A model generated the notes under the pieces. It was not told the origin of the DNA and did not search any database. It saw only the letters and a list, made by a program, of their open reading frames with translations. Made by a program: the position numbers and the translations under genes. Below are positions 19,301 to 26,160 of a stretch of DNA of 64,000 bases, one piece after another. The stretch comes from Nocardia donostiensis (GTDB taxonomy: Bacteria; Actinomycetota; Actinomycetes; Mycobacteriales; Mycobacteriaceae): the NCBI RefSeq assembly GCF_002081715.1, contig NZ_MUKP01000009.1:96817-160816 (forward strand). Reading direction: 5' to 3'. Position 1 is the first letter of the stretch; every line of letters begins with the position of its first letter.

Positions 19301-19746
19301 AGTACCCGCATCTGGTGTGGCCGCGCGAACCGCTGCGGTTCGGTGAGCGGTTCCCGCTCAAGGCCGGTCTGGTTACCTCGCTCGGCTTCGGTCATGTGTC
19401 CGGGCTGCTTGCTGTGGTGCATCCGGAGGCGTTCGTTCAGGCCATCGACCCGCAGCGGCGGGCTGAATACCAGCGCAGGGCCGAGGAGCGCAGGCTCGCC
19501 GGACGGCAGCGGTTCACCGAGGCGATGTGCGGTGGCAGCGCGCTCTACGAGCGTCCGGCCGACCGGCGTCTGGGTGCCGACGGCACCCCGTCCGCGCAGA
19601 TCCGTCAGCTCGAGGCCGATATGCTGCTGTCCGATGATGCCCGGCTGGGCACCGACGGCGCCTACCGGGCGAACGGATGGGGTTGCGGCACCGGGTCATC
19701 GCATGAAGGAGCTGGTTCTGCTGCCGACGTGCCGAGTCAGTCGTAG
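10372..19746 (+). CDS. fas: type I fatty acid synthase (multidomain)
   Basis: 3124 residues, the usual size for mycobacterial/nocardial FAS-I. The TTG at 10372 is chosen because AAGGAAG precedes it and the product begins MTINES, like M. tuberculosis Fas (MTIHE). Domain order by motif: acetyltransferase (GHSQG, Ser165); enoyl reductase (PILLAGMTPTTVDAKIVAAA, about 430-800); MaoC-type dehydratase (GDHNPIH, Asp1258/His1263); malonyl/palmitoyl transferase (GHSVGEYN, Ser1468); Ala/Pro linker; ACP (GVSSRRNQ, phosphopantetheine on about Ser1839); ketoreductase (VITGASKGS, about 2150); ketosynthase (AACATAA Cys2747, SKHDTST His2899, GHAKGG His2940). It synthesises acyl-CoAs that feed phospholipid and mycolate synthesis in the cytosol. 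acpS follows after 11 bases. Three operator-like dyads lie upstream. Confidence 0.98.
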   Translation: MTINESTAAGAGYRVNVGSATGRSTAGESRSPLLDRLRAGTPYALAFGGQGARWLGELEEIGRDAALEPELTALVNEAASLLQPVAEQLLMVRPVGFDPVAWMLEDELADEDAPESSAAPAEQVLRSAAVSMPGVMLTQLAALRALRLQGLDPAEFAPVAVIGHSQGKLAAAAVEAGGQRDAELLAIAQLVGAAGSLVARRRGLMPVGDRSPMVAVSNVDPEQLRAILAEVSEGVDPAAAAVLSIRNGRRRAVLSGPPAQLQRVRQRCEQIHDEQARDRDAKVRGGAVFAPVFEDIDVEVAFHHPALASTVELVAGWAAQCGLDTELAERLAKEILVDPIDWVTTVDGVVGAGAEWILDLGPGDLLSRVTAGSLKGSGVGIVAAATRAGQRSLLTPGAAPEVALPWSAFAPRPVRLPNGRIVVETAFTRLTGRSPILLAGMTPTTVDAKIVAAAANAGHWAELAGGGQVTEQIFADRVEELKKLLHPGRQVQFNSLFLDPYLWKLQLGGKRLVQRARAAGAPFDGVNVTAGIPELEEAVALVEELVEVGISYVVFKPGTVAQIRAVLRIADEIPHYPVIMHIEGGRAGGHHSWEDLDDLLLATYAELRNRRNIVVCVGGGIGTPERATEYLTGAWSQPHGYPAMPLDGVLVGTAAMATLEATTAPEVKQLLVDTPGTPDWVGAGTASGGMASGRSQLGADIHEIDNAASRTGRLLDEVAGDADAVAQRREEIIAALNATAKPYFGDLGSMTYREWLERYVELAVGLDRRKDFDCGSDIGDAIADATRSVWLDITWRDRFAEMLRRAESRLNPADRGDIPTLFDDSDLENPVAALCTLREQYPAAETTLLHPADVPFFVSLCKTPGKPVNFVPVVDADVRRWWRSDSLWQAHDPRYSADQVCVIPGTVSVAGITRVDEPVGELLDRFEQDTAYSLVRAGAVPAAVDARRVAAVTSGPVDVVLAAPDITWSGRTTVNPVHRLGDLAEWTVDSNGAVHPPTGATLTETSGPESEHSYVELTVPLYAGKVVQIRITVPVSVYNGGSPVVTESDADTAMSALLAVAAGQSLPEVKGKVAHVNLAWTPDLIADHAGVTGSGLPANLSTLGRTVPDVLVGACWPAVFAVLGATRTGSGVSVIEGMLDLVHLDHQIELLRELPDATSILVVRAEAGEVLDTDLGRVVEVRVSVGEMRDQGLDVVPLAALTERFAIRGRTGPGELTDPPRAAGTVSANATETPRRRRRDATVVAPRTMAAFAAVSGDHNPIHTSESAAKLAGLGSPIVHGMWLSAAAQHTVSAVDTSSSVPARTLTAWTTRFLGMVRPGAEIDVRVERIAVDAGSEIVEVSCRAGGDLVMTATGRTAAPKTVYAFPGQGIQRKGMGLDARTRSKAAKQIWDRADKHTRAALGFSILAVVRDNPTYLKARGVEHRHPDGVLHLTQFTQVAMATLGVAQIAELREAGAFVEGALLAGHSVGEYNALAAVAGVLPLEAVLEVVFQRGSAMHELVPRDEKGRSNYRMAAIRPSQIGLPDDQVIGFVGSVAEQTGEFLEVVNLNLRGSQYAIAGTVAGLEALEAEIERRRAEFGGKRAFILVPGIDVPFHSTVLREGVPEFRHKLEQLLPQDLHPEILVGRYIPNLVPKPFSLEREFIAEIADLVPSEPLAAVLADFDSWAQRPAELCRVVLIELLAWQFASPVRWIETQDLLFTDAANGGLGVERFVEVGLGATPTVANLASQTLKLPDFGTATVEVLNIEREAAVVYATDTDPAPADEPVDEPTETAAAAAAPVAAPVAAPAPAATGGPRPDDIVFSAADATRVLIALWTKLRIDQIGPVDTIEGLCDGVSSRRNQLLVDLGSELSLGAIDGAADADMGALSATVERLARTYKPFGSVLSDAINDHLRKVFGPSGKRPAAIAERVKKVWELGDGWASHVTAEVSLGTREGASVRGGDLGGLVSGLLNDAASVDAAIDAAVQAVAARRGVSVSLPSAGGGGGATVDAAALGEFTEQITGRDGVLASAARLVLEQLGLNDRVSAPEATDDSLVDLVSAELGSDWPRLVAPAFDARKAVLIDDRWATAREDLARLWLADDAATAELPVTGFLGAGEAVAAQAEWWRTRAMHEARSVLAGHYGRIVEAARCTEEPGLWSADVAVITGASKGSIAASVTARLLGGGATVVVTTSSLNDQRLRFYRELYRDNARHGAALWVVPANMASYADIDALVEWVGTEQVDNAGGAKIKTKDALTPTLLLPFAAPRVSGDLADAGARAEMEMRVLLWSVERLIAGLSKLGGDHDVDAKLHVVLPGSPNRGLFGGDGAYGEAKAALDAVVAKWRAEKSWSTRVTLVHALIGWVRGTGLMGRNDPIVAAVEEAGVQTWSTDEMAEELLKWCTSRARSVTESGPQQIDLTGGLAGAKLDLVALSRQAQEDAANTEQADEQAAAGAMIPALPAPPTLTSALPIPEWGDVSADPADMVVIVGAGELGPYGSARTRFDMEVDDELSAAGVLELAWTTGLVQWENDPKPGWYDTETGEYVPESELADKYHDTVVERCGVRRYGDDGAMVDNTAPLMTSVFLDQDLSFTVGGEAEARAFHAADPEHTVITPVGDSGDWTVTRKAGTEIRVPRRAKLSRTVGGQIPTGWDPTVWGISPDMANSVDRVALWNIVCTVDAFISSGFSPAELMRWVHPSLVANTQGTGMGGMTAMRSLYIDSLLGEPRANDILQEALPNVVAAHVVQSYIGSYGAMVHPVAACATAAVSVEEGVDKIRVGKAELVVAGGFDDLGIEGIVGFGDMSATADSAAMSAKGISDRYFSRANDRRRGGFVESQGGGTVLLARGDIALELGLPVLGVVAWAQSFGDGVHTSIPAPGLGALGAGRGGRESRFAAELRKLGVGPDDIAVVSKHDTSTAANDPNESELHERLATAIGRSAGAPLFVISQKALTGHAKGGAAAFQLIGLCQVLEQGVVPPNRSLDCVDDKMLEYPHLVWPREPLRFGERFPLKAGLVTSLGFGHVSGLLAVVHPEAFVQAIDPQRRAEYQRRAEERRLAGRQRFTEAMCGGSALYERPADRRLGADGTPSAQIRQLEADMLLSDDARLGTDGAYRANGWGCGTGSSHEGAGSAADVPSQS

Positions 19747-19757
19747 GCTGCCTGCCT

Positions 19758-20198
19758 GTGACCATCCTCGGTATCGGCTTGGACTTGGTGACCGTCTCCG
19801 AGTTCGCCGAACAAATGCAACGTGCCGGAACCACCATGCTCCGGGAGAGTTTCACCGCCGGTGAGCGGCGGTACTGCCAGAGCAAGGGAACCGACCCGGC
19901 GCGCAGCTACGCGGCGCGGTGGGCGGCCAAGGAGGCGGTGCTCAAAGCCTGGGCATCGTCTCGGTTCGCCCGCCGCCCGCAGATCGGCGACAACCCGTAT
20001 CCGTTGATCGAAGTGGTCAACGATGCGTGGGGCAGGCCGAGTATCAAATTGCACGGCCTGGCCGCCGAATTCCTGCCGCGGGTGCGGGTTCATCTGTCGC
20101 TCACCCACGATGGCGATACCGCCGCGGCGATGGTGGTGTTGGAGGACCCGGGTGAACTGGCTGATTTGATCGAGGGGCGGGCACCGGAAGGAGCATGA
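19758..20198 (+). CDS. acpS: holo-[acyl-carrier-protein] synthase, 4'-phosphopantetheinyl transferase
   Basis: 146 residues from GTG 19758, 11 bases after the fas stop, so co-transcribed. It activates the FAS-I ACP domain by moving 4'-phosphopantetheine from CoA to the serine. Motifs: GIGLDLV near the N-terminus (Mg-binding Asp), the conserved FTAGERRYC, and RWAAKEAVLKAW (the WxxKEAxxKA signature with metal-binding Glu), then HLSLTHDGDTAAA. It is slightly longer than bacterial AcpS (about 125 residues), as in M. tuberculosis, because of an insert around RFARRPQIGD. Confidence 0.97.
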   Translation: MTILGIGLDLVTVSEFAEQMQRAGTTMLRESFTAGERRYCQSKGTDPARSYAARWAAKEAVLKAWASSRFARRPQIGDNPYPLIEVVNDAWGRPSIKLHGLAAEFLPRVRVHLSLTHDGDTAAAMVVLEDPGELADLIEGRAPEGA

Positions 20199-20201
20199 GC
20201 A

Positions 20202-20237
20202 AACGGCACAGCTGCGATCCCTGGCGGCTGTGCCGTT
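20202..20237. terminator. hairpin terminator between acpS and the convergent TetR gene
   Basis: Perfect 11-bp stem AACGGCACAGC/GCTGTGCCGTT with a 14-base loop, directly after the acpS stop. It may work for both converging genes. Confidence 0.65.
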
Positions 20238-20287
20238 CCTCGTTTCTGCCGTGCAATACCTTTCGGCTATAACGACAGCGGGGGAGT

Positions 20288-20986
20288 TCACCCCTGACTG
20301 GCGGTGCGGGATTCCTTCTCGGCGACCAGCAGATACGCGACCATGAGCCGTTTGAGCTCGGCGACGGCGTCGCTGTGGCTCTGTTCGTCCTGCACCGAGA
20401 AATTCAGCATCGAGTACACGACGTGCACCAGCACTTCGGCCATCATGGTGCGGCGTTCGCGAGGAGTGCGCGGGGTCAGTGGGCGCAGCATCTGCGAGAC
20501 GACCTCGGCGAATTCCTTTTCGTGGATGGCGCCGGTGGCCCGCGTCGACGGAGTGGACTGCATCGCCAGCCAGACCTCGCGCCGCGACGGGTCGGTCATC
20601 CACAGGCTGGCCAGATGGTCGACGAACTGGTTCATGTGCCGCAACCAGTCCAGTGACGGGATCTCACCGTGGAAGTCGGCCAACTCCTGGGAAACCGCTA
20701 CCAGGTCTTGCCGATTCAACTCGCACACGATGACGTACTTGTTGGCGAAGAACTGATAGAGAGTGCCGATCGGTACCTCGGCCCGCGCGGCGACCTCTTC
20801 GCAGGTGAACGATTCGAAACCCACTTCGACCAGCAGTTCTCTGGAAGCCTGCAGTAACGCATCGAACTTGCGTTTGCTGCGTGCCTGCGTCGGCCGACGC
20901 CTCGGCATGAGCTCCTGTGGGTCGTCCTGCAGCTCCAACGCAGGGTCCGGGCGTCGTTTCACCCTGGCCTCCGTGCGTACTTCCAC
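20288..20986 (-). CDS. TetR/AcrR family transcriptional regulator
   Basis: 232 residues from GTG 20986; an ATG at codon 27 (MPRRRPTQ) is an alternative start. The HTH spans residues about 30-80: RPTQARSKRKFDALLQASRE, then FTCEEVAARAEVPIGTLYQF with FANKYVIV. The C-terminal part (MNQFVDHLASLW, SRREVWLAMQSTPSTRA) is the helical effector domain. It converges with acpS and is divergent, by 246 bases, from the gene at 21233. It does not resemble M. tuberculosis FasR (Rv3208), so I do not assign fas control to it; its targets are unknown. Confidence 0.85.
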   Translation of the reverse strand: MEVRTEARVKRRPDPALELQDDPQELMPRRRPTQARSKRKFDALLQASRELLVEVGFESFTCEEVAARAEVPIGTLYQFFANKYVIVCELNRQDLVAVSQELADFHGEIPSLDWLRHMNQFVDHLASLWMTDPSRREVWLAMQSTPSTRATGAIHEKEFAEVVSQMLRPLTPRTPRERRTMMAEVLVHVVYSMLNFSVQDEQSHSDAVAELKRLMVAYLLVAEKESRTASQG

Positions 20987-21232
20987 ACACCCAGGCTAGC
21001 GGTACCGCGTTCGCTAGGACACATCAGCGTTGTGCACGATCAACCCCTCTGTCACGAATCACCACCCATCCACGAACGTTGTGGTGTAGAACACATAACG
21101 AGGACGCTCGAGAAAAGAGGCGTCCGGAGCAGGGGAATGTAGCGCGCTGGCAGGGATTTCGCTGCGGCGCCGAACGAAGCGCCCGTTTTCGGGCAATTCA
21201 TGAGCCGGTATCGGCACAGGGAGGCGTGATCT

Positions 21233-22576
21233 GTGGTAGCTCAGTCGGAGGCAACTCGTTCTGTCATCACCCTTGGTGTCTCCACCGAACGCGGTGCCGT
21301 CCACGCGGTGGCGTTGGACGATAGCAGCGTGAAATTGTCCGATCGGGTGCTGCTGCACCGGGTCGTCTGCATTCACGGCGACAGCAAGGCCGAGTTGGCG
21401 GCGGCAGTGGCGCGGGTCATGGACGAGGTGGCCGATGAAATCGGTTCCCCGGACCAGATCGCGGGCGCTGCCGTCGCCTACCGTGATACCGCTGAGCGGC
21501 GCGGTATCGTCACCCGGCTCGCTGCCGGGCCGTGGCACAGCGCGTCGCTGGTGTCGACGAAATCGGCGCATCTGAGCGTCGCCGGGGCGATGACCTGGCT
21601 GAACGAATTCGATCACCTGCTCATCTGCGAGGTCGTGCCCGGCTATCAGGCGTTCACTCTGGTCGACGCGGCGCGCAGCCGGGTGCTTGCGGCGACCGGG
21701 CAGCCCGCCGCGGTGCCCACCATGGCTGCGATGAGCGCGGCGGTGGCGGCCGCGCGTGATCAGCTCGACGCCGCGGAGGTGCGGCCGGACGCGGTTGTGC
21801 TGATCGGTTCCGGCGCCGACCAGCCTGCGGTGATGGGTGCGGTCAGTGGTTTCGGCGCACCCGTTATCCCATGCCGGATCGCTGGGTCCGCGCCCGCGGT
21901 CGGGGCGGCGCTGTTTGCGATGGCCGATCTGGAGGATGTGGCGGTTCCCGCGGAACCCGAGCGGTCGGGCCGTGGGTCGGTGGTGTGGGTCACCGCGGCC
22001 GGTGTGCTCGCGGGCGGGATGACCGGCAGCGGGGTGTATGTGCTTGCAGACGGGCAGCCGCAGGCCGATTCGCTGGCCGCCGACCCCGCCACGACCGCTG
22101 CCTCGCGGACGCTGGAGCACACCGGGTGGCAGAACGGCGAGAACCCCGAGGCCGCAGATACGTCCGCACCACTGCGGTTCGAGCCCGATCCGGCGACCAC
22201 GATCCCGGAAACCGTGAGCCTGTATCCGTCGCGGGATCCGCAGCACACCGGCCCGCAGTGGGCCTTCCCGGCGAATCCCGGCCTGCCGCTGCTGGCCGCG
22301 GATCCCGAAACCCGCGATACCGCAGGAGGTTCGACGCAGACCTCGGTTATTCCCGCGCCTGCGGTGAAACTCGAAGCGCCGAACGGCCTGCTGTTCCCGG
22401 GGGAGGAACCGCCGCCGCCCGCGTTCACCCCGGAATCGTACGCCTGGTGGGATAAGCATCTCCGGCTGCTGGTGCAGTGGGCGGCCCAGCAGGTGCTGCC
22501 CGAGGCCGAGCAACCTGAGGTCGAGACACTCGAGGTCGAGTTGTCCGAGGCCGAGTCGCCCGAGATCGAGAGCTGA
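21233..22576 (+). CDS. DUF7159-like hypothetical protein with acidic C-terminal tail
   Basis: 447 residues from GTG 21233, with AGGGAGG upstream. Residues about 10-230 form an actin/ASKHA-like alternating pattern (ITLGVSTERGAVHAVALDD, FDHLLICEVVPGYQAFTLVD, DAVVLIGSGADQPAVM) that I associate with DUF7159 of mycolic-acid bacteria. A hydrophobic segment VVWVTAAGVLAGGMTGSGVY near 245-265 could be one membrane helix. The remainder is Pro/Glu-rich and ends in short acidic repeats of the type LEVELSEAESPE. Function is unknown; regulatory or envelope-related roles are only guesses. Confidence 0.7.
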   Translation: MVAQSEATRSVITLGVSTERGAVHAVALDDSSVKLSDRVLLHRVVCIHGDSKAELAAAVARVMDEVADEIGSPDQIAGAAVAYRDTAERRGIVTRLAAGPWHSASLVSTKSAHLSVAGAMTWLNEFDHLLICEVVPGYQAFTLVDAARSRVLAATGQPAAVPTMAAMSAAVAAARDQLDAAEVRPDAVVLIGSGADQPAVMGAVSGFGAPVIPCRIAGSAPAVGAALFAMADLEDVAVPAEPERSGRGSVVWVTAAGVLAGGMTGSGVYVLADGQPQADSLAADPATTAASRTLEHTGWQNGENPEAADTSAPLRFEPDPATTIPETVSLYPSRDPQHTGPQWAFPANPGLPLLAADPETRDTAGGSTQTSVIPAPAVKLEAPNGLLFPGEEPPPPAFTPESYAWWDKHLRLLVQWAAQQVLPEAEQPEVETLEVELSEAESPEIES

Positions 22577-22585
22577 CCAGGACCA

Positions 22586-22612
22586 GGCCCGATGCCCTTC
22601 CGGTATCGGGCC
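22586..22612 (+). terminator. hairpin terminator after the DUF7159-like gene
   Basis: Stem GGCCCGAT/ATCGGGCC, with inner CC/GG pairing, ten bases after the stop codon at 22576. It lies between two convergent genes. Confidence 0.5.
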
Positions 22613-22629
22613 CTTCCGGTCCAGGCGTC

Positions 22630-23397
22630 TCAGGTGGTAGTCCGCTTCTGGAACAGCACCTTGGCCGTTGTGTAACCGGCCAGCGCGATCGCACTCCACC
22701 AGGCCACGGCGAGTACGGCACTGTTGTCGATCGGCGTCTGCATCAGCAATCCGCGAATCGTTTCGATCATCGGCGTCACCGGCTGGTACTCGGCGAACCC
22801 GCGCAGCCAGGACGGCAGCGTTTCGGTCGGTACGAAGGCGCTACTCACATACGGCAGGAACATGGCGAATATGGTGAAACCGTTGGCCGCTTCCGGGGTG
22901 CTTGCCAGCAGCCCGACGGCGGCCGCGACCCAGGAGAGCGCCAGCACGAACAGCGCGATCAGACCGGCCGCGGCGAGCCAGCGCAGCGGATCGGTGGTCG
23001 GCCGGAATCCGAGCGCCACCGCGACGCCGACCACCACGGCGGTGGTGGCCAGGTTGCGCAACACGCTTTCGGCGACATGTCCGGTGAGTACCGCCGACTG
23101 GCTGATCGGCATGGTGCGCAGGCGGTCAACGATACCGTCGGTGATATCCACCGATACGGTGACCGCGATGGTCGCCGCGCCGAAACCGGCGCACAGCAGG
23201 ATGATTCCCGGCACGACGTAATCGATATAGGCGCCGCCGACGTCCATGGCCCGTCCGAAGACGTAGACGAACATCAGCAGGATCATGATCGGCAGCGCCA
23301 GCGTCATGATCACCGCATCAGGGCTGCGCCGGGCGTGTAGCAGGTTGCGGCCGAGCATGGTGGTCGAATCCTGGACGGCGCGGATGGTCGAGGTCAT
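22630..23397 (-). CDS. ABC-2 type transporter permease (DrrB-like)
   Basis: 255 residues with about six membrane segments, for example AVIMTLALPIMILLMFVYVF, YVVPGIILLCAGFGAATIAV and LRWLAAAGLIALFVLALSWV. The motif VSVDITDGIVDRLRTMPISQ is characteristic of DrrB/ABC-2 drug exporters. It starts 20 bases after the ATPase gene at 23418, forming a two-gene exporter operon. The TetR gene at 24470 is divergent from the operon and shares an operator with it. The substrate is probably a hydrophobic drug or natural product. Confidence 0.9.
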   Translation of the reverse strand: MTSTIRAVQDSTTMLGRNLLHARRSPDAVIMTLALPIMILLMFVYVFGRAMDVGGAYIDYVVPGIILLCAGFGAATIAVTVSVDITDGIVDRLRTMPISQSAVLTGHVAESVLRNLATTAVVVGVAVALGFRPTTDPLRWLAAAGLIALFVLALSWVAAAVGLLASTPEAANGFTIFAMFLPYVSSAFVPTETLPSWLRGFAEYQPVTPMIETIRGLLMQTPIDNSAVLAVAWWSAIALAGYTTAKVLFQKRTTT

Positions 23398-23417
23398 ATG
23401 TCAGGTCCTTGGTGTGC

Positions 23418-24368
23418 TCAGGCCGGGATCCGGTCGGATGGCCTGCTGGTGAGGGCGAAGAACACATCGTCGAGATCGGGGGTGTGCACGGTGAGTTGTT
23501 CGACGCTGATGTCGCAGTTTTCGAGATGGTCGAGCAGTCGTTTGAGGTCGCCGACGCTGCCGTCGGAGGGCACCTGCAAGGTGAGTTCACTCGGGTCGGC
23601 TTCGCCGCGTCCGGTGGCTAGGGCCGCGGCCTGCATGGCGTACACATCGGCGAACCGCAGCCGGATATGCCCGCCCGGGGTGAGTTGTTTGAGTTCGGCC
23701 GCGGTGCCGTCGGCGACGATGTGCCCGTCGTGCAGTACCGCGATCCGGTCGGCCAGCTGATCGGCTTCCTCCAGGTACTGGGTGGTGAGGAAGATGGTGA
23801 TGCCGTCGTCGACCAGTTCCCGGATCACCTGCCACAGTTCGCGGCGGCTGCGTGGGTCCAGTCCGGTGGTCGGCTCGTCGAGGAACACGATCCGCGGCTG
23901 TCCCATCAGGCTCATCGCCAGGTCGAGGCGGCGGCGCATCCCACCGGAGTAGGTGCGGGCGGGCCGGTCGGCGGCGTCGCCGAGGTCGAAGCGTTCCAGT
24001 AGTTCGGCGGTGCGCTGCCGGACGACCGCTCGGTCCAGGTGCAGCAACCTGCCGATCAATCGGAGGTTCTCCGTCCCGGTGAGCACTTTGTCGACGGCGG
24101 AGTATTGCCCGGTGACGCCGATGTTGTCGCGCACCCGGTCGGGTTCGGCTGCCAGATCGTGTCCGCCGATACGGATCGTGCCTTGGTCGGCGGTGGTGGA
24201 GGTTGTCAAGATGCGGACCATCGTGGTTTTGCCTGCACCGTTGGGGCCCAGCAGCGAGAACACTGTTCCGGCTGTGATGTCCAGGTCGATTCCGGCGAGT
24301 ACCTGCCGGTCGCCGAATGTCTTGGTGAGCCCGTGAATGCTGATGGCGGGGCGGGGAGGGGCGGTCAT
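23418..24368 (-). CDS. ABC transporter ATP-binding protein (DrrA-like)
   Basis: 316 residues from ATG 24368; the frame is open further upstream but the ATG has GGAG before it and the protein starts like DrrA. Walker A is LLGPNGAGKTT (about residues 38-48), the signature is YSGGMRRRLDLAMSL, Walker B is RIVFLDEPTTGLDPRSRREL and the switch His is in IFLTTQYLEEADQL (Q replaces the usual H, common in DrrA-type ATPases). The C-terminal DrrA extension includes LTPGGHIRLRFADV. With the permease at 22630 it forms an efflux pump, probably derepressed by the divergent TetR protein. Confidence 0.92.
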   Translation of the reverse strand: MTAPPRPAISIHGLTKTFGDRQVLAGIDLDITAGTVFSLLGPNGAGKTTMVRILTTSTTADQGTIRIGGHDLAAEPDRVRDNIGVTGQYSAVDKVLTGTENLRLIGRLLHLDRAVVRQRTAELLERFDLGDAADRPARTYSGGMRRRLDLAMSLMGQPRIVFLDEPTTGLDPRSRRELWQVIRELVDDGITIFLTTQYLEEADQLADRIAVLHDGHIVADGTAAELKQLTPGGHIRLRFADVYAMQAAALATGRGEADPSELTLQVPSDGSVGDLKRLLDHLENCDISVEQLTVHTPDLDDVFFALTSRPSDRIPA

Positions 24369-24385
24369 GGTGACTCCGATCCAGA

Positions 24386-24426
24386 AACTGTGTATTGCGT
24401 AAACATTGTTTAGAGCATACACAGTT
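24386..24426. promoter_or_regulatory. nested-dyad TetR operator between the exporter operon and its regulator
   Basis: Two inverted repeats share one centre at 24406: the outer arms AACTGTGTAT (24386-24395) and ATACACAGTT (24417-24426), and the inner arms TAAAC and GTTTA (24400-24404, 24408-24412). The region lies between the divergent starts 24368 and 24470 and is AT-rich in an otherwise GC-rich context, as expected for overlapping promoters and a TetR site. Confidence 0.65.
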
Positions 24427-24469
24427 ATTGGGCCGTGCAAGAGTGTGTTCCGCGAAAGGAGTTGACGAG

Positions 24470-25243
24470 ATGGTGGAATCTGCTGCTCACGACCAGGCGG
24501 GACACGACAAAGATGAGCAGATTGCCGGTGATCGCAGGCTGTCGAAGACGATGGAACTGCTGTGGGGCCTCGTACCCGAGGGCGGTCGTGGACCACGCCG
24601 CGGGATGAGCCTCGAGCAGATCGTCGGTGCCGCCATCGAACTCGTGGACGAAGAAGGGTTCGCCGCGTTATCGATGAGCAAGGTCGCCCAGCGGCTGGGT
24701 TTCACCGCGATGTCGCTGTACCGCTATGTCGACAGCAAAGCGACCCTGATCGCGCTGGCGATGGACCGGGTAATCGGCCAGCCGCCACAGATCCCCGAAG
24801 GCACCCCGTGGCGGGAGGGGCTGGAGCAGTGGGCATGGGCGGAGTACCACGCGCTCCTCGCGCATCCGGGGTGGCTGGAAGTGCCGTTGAAAACACCGCC
24901 GCTCGGACCGGGCAATGTGGCATGGCTGGAATCAGGGCTGGCCATATTGTCGCGGACCGCGGTGCCCGAACCGATCAAAATGCAACTGGTGACGAACCTG
25001 TCGATCTATGTGATCGGCCGGGCGCGGGCGGTCGGCGAGATCGCTGCGGGAGATCAGGAAGACGCAGGCGACTGGGAGCTGCTCGGCCAGGTGATCGATC
25101 CGCAGCGCCACCCGGCGCTGACCGCCATAGTGCAGGCACAGGCCTTCGAGCAGGACGAACAGTCGTGGGAGCAGTTGTTCTTCGGTTTCGGGCTCGACCG
25201 GCTGCTCGACGGCTACGAGCAGCTGATCACCTCCTACACCTGA
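24470..25243 (+). CDS. TetR family regulator of the adjacent ABC exporter
   Basis: 257 residues. ATG 24470 is chosen because AAAGGAG lies 8 bases upstream; earlier TTG/GTG starts would overlap the operator. The HTH is at residues about 42-92: MSLEQIVGAAIELVDEEGFA, then LSMSKVAQRLGFTAMSLYRY. The C-terminal domain (WREGLEQWAWAEYHALLAHP) is of the TetR_C type found in regulators of DrrAB-like pumps. It is divergent from the exporter genes, so ligand-relieved repression of the pump is the likely role. Its stop codon directly abuts that of the convergent bcp. Confidence 0.88.
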   Translation: MVESAAHDQAGHDKDEQIAGDRRLSKTMELLWGLVPEGGRGPRRGMSLEQIVGAAIELVDEEGFAALSMSKVAQRLGFTAMSLYRYVDSKATLIALAMDRVIGQPPQIPEGTPWREGLEQWAWAEYHALLAHPGWLEVPLKTPPLGPGNVAWLESGLAILSRTAVPEPIKMQLVTNLSIYVIGRARAVGEIAAGDQEDAGDWELLGQVIDPQRHPALTAIVQAQAFEQDEQSWEQLFFGFGLDRLLDGYEQLITSYT

Positions 25244-25717
25244 CTACACCGACAGGTCGCGGCGCAGCTTCGCCACATGCCCGGTGGCGCGCACGTTGTA
25301 CTGGGCCACCTCGATCTTGCCCGCGGCGTCCACCAGAAAAGTGGAGCGGATGACGCCGGTGACCTTCTTGCCGTACATGGTTTTCTCGCCGAAGGCGCCC
25401 CACGCGGTGAGAACGGTTTTGCCGGGGTCCGACAGCAGCGGGAAGTTCAGGTTCTCCGCGTCCCGGAATTTCGCCAGCTTTGCCGGCTTGTCGGGGGAGA
25501 TGCCGATGATGTCGAGGCCCGCGTCGTTCAGTTCGGCCAGGTTGTCACGGAAATCGCAGGCCTGTTTGGTGCAGCCGGGGGTGCTGGCCGCCGGGTAGAA
25601 GTAGACGATCACCTTGCGGCCCCGGTAGTCGGCGAGCGAGACCTCGTTGCCGTCGGCGTCGGGCAGGGTGAAATCGGGGGCGGTGTCTCCCGGGGAAAGT
25701 CGGTGGTTGTCGGTCAT
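25244..25717 (-). CDS. bcp: thioredoxin-dependent peroxiredoxin, Bcp/PrxQ type
   Basis: 157 residues from ATG 25717; the upstream extension of the frame looks non-coding. It reduces hydroperoxides with thiols in the cytosol. Motifs: GDTAPDFTLPDADG, VIVYFYPAASTPGCTKQACD (peroxidatic Cys in PGCT and resolving Cys five residues later, the PrxQ arrangement), FPLLSDPG and RSTFLVDAAGKI. It matches M. tuberculosis Rv2521 in size and neighbourhood. It is convergent with the TetR gene with no bases between the two stop codons. Confidence 0.95.
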   Translation of the reverse strand: MTDNHRLSPGDTAPDFTLPDADGNEVSLADYRGRKVIVYFYPAASTPGCTKQACDFRDNLAELNDAGLDIIGISPDKPAKLAKFRDAENLNFPLLSDPGKTVLTAWGAFGEKTMYGKKVTGVIRSTFLVDAAGKIEVAQYNVRATGHVAKLRRDLSV

Positions 25718-25926
25718 GTGAAGAGACGGTACCGGCGCCGCGGCGCGCGGATACACTCGTCCGCGAGCCCTGGACCGGTCCGTGTACGGCCACGCAGGCC
25801 GCACCGGATGCGGTCGCGGCGGCACGTGCGGTCCGGCGCAGACGAGGGGCGCGACCGAGGCCCGCGGAAAGCGGCTAGAGCAGGACAGCCCGCGCCCGCG
25901 GCAGATCAGATACAGGAGGCTTTCAC

Positions 25927-26148
25927 GTGGCAAGGGACACCGAGCGGATCGAACAGGAGATCGAGGCCGCGCGGGCACGATTGGCCAGCACGCTGGACGA
26001 GATCGCGGTGCGGGCCGACCCGCAGCGGATCGCCGACGACACCAAGCAGCTGGTCGTCGCCAAGGTGAACGAGCCGAAGGTGAAATACACCCTGATCGGC
26101 GCGGGTGTGCTGGTGGCAGGCCTGGTTCTGGTCAAGCTCTTCCGCTGA
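25927..26148 (+). CDS. DUF3618 small membrane protein
   Basis: 73 residues from GTG 25927, with AGGAGG nine bases upstream. The N-terminal amphipathic helix RIEQEIEAARARLASTLDEI is the DUF3618 signature, and the C-terminal helix YTLIGAGVLVAGLVLVKLF spans the membrane. It corresponds to M. tuberculosis Rv2520c, which likewise lies next to bcp. Function is unknown. A terminator follows within 13 bases. Confidence 0.9.
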   Translation: MARDTERIEQEIEAARARLASTLDEIAVRADPQRIADDTKQLVVAKVNEPKVKYTLIGAGVLVAGLVLVKLFR

Positions 26149-26160
26149 CCCGAAAACGAG

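Noticed and set aside
17722..19422. 566-codon open frame antisense to the ketosynthase part of fas
   Set aside because: Same explanation; no recognisable motifs, and the active-site Cys and His of the ketosynthase are on the plus strand.
20288..20986. this TetR gene as the fas regulator FasR
   Set aside because: Proximity only; the sequence does not resemble the M. tuberculosis FasR that I recall, which is encoded elsewhere.
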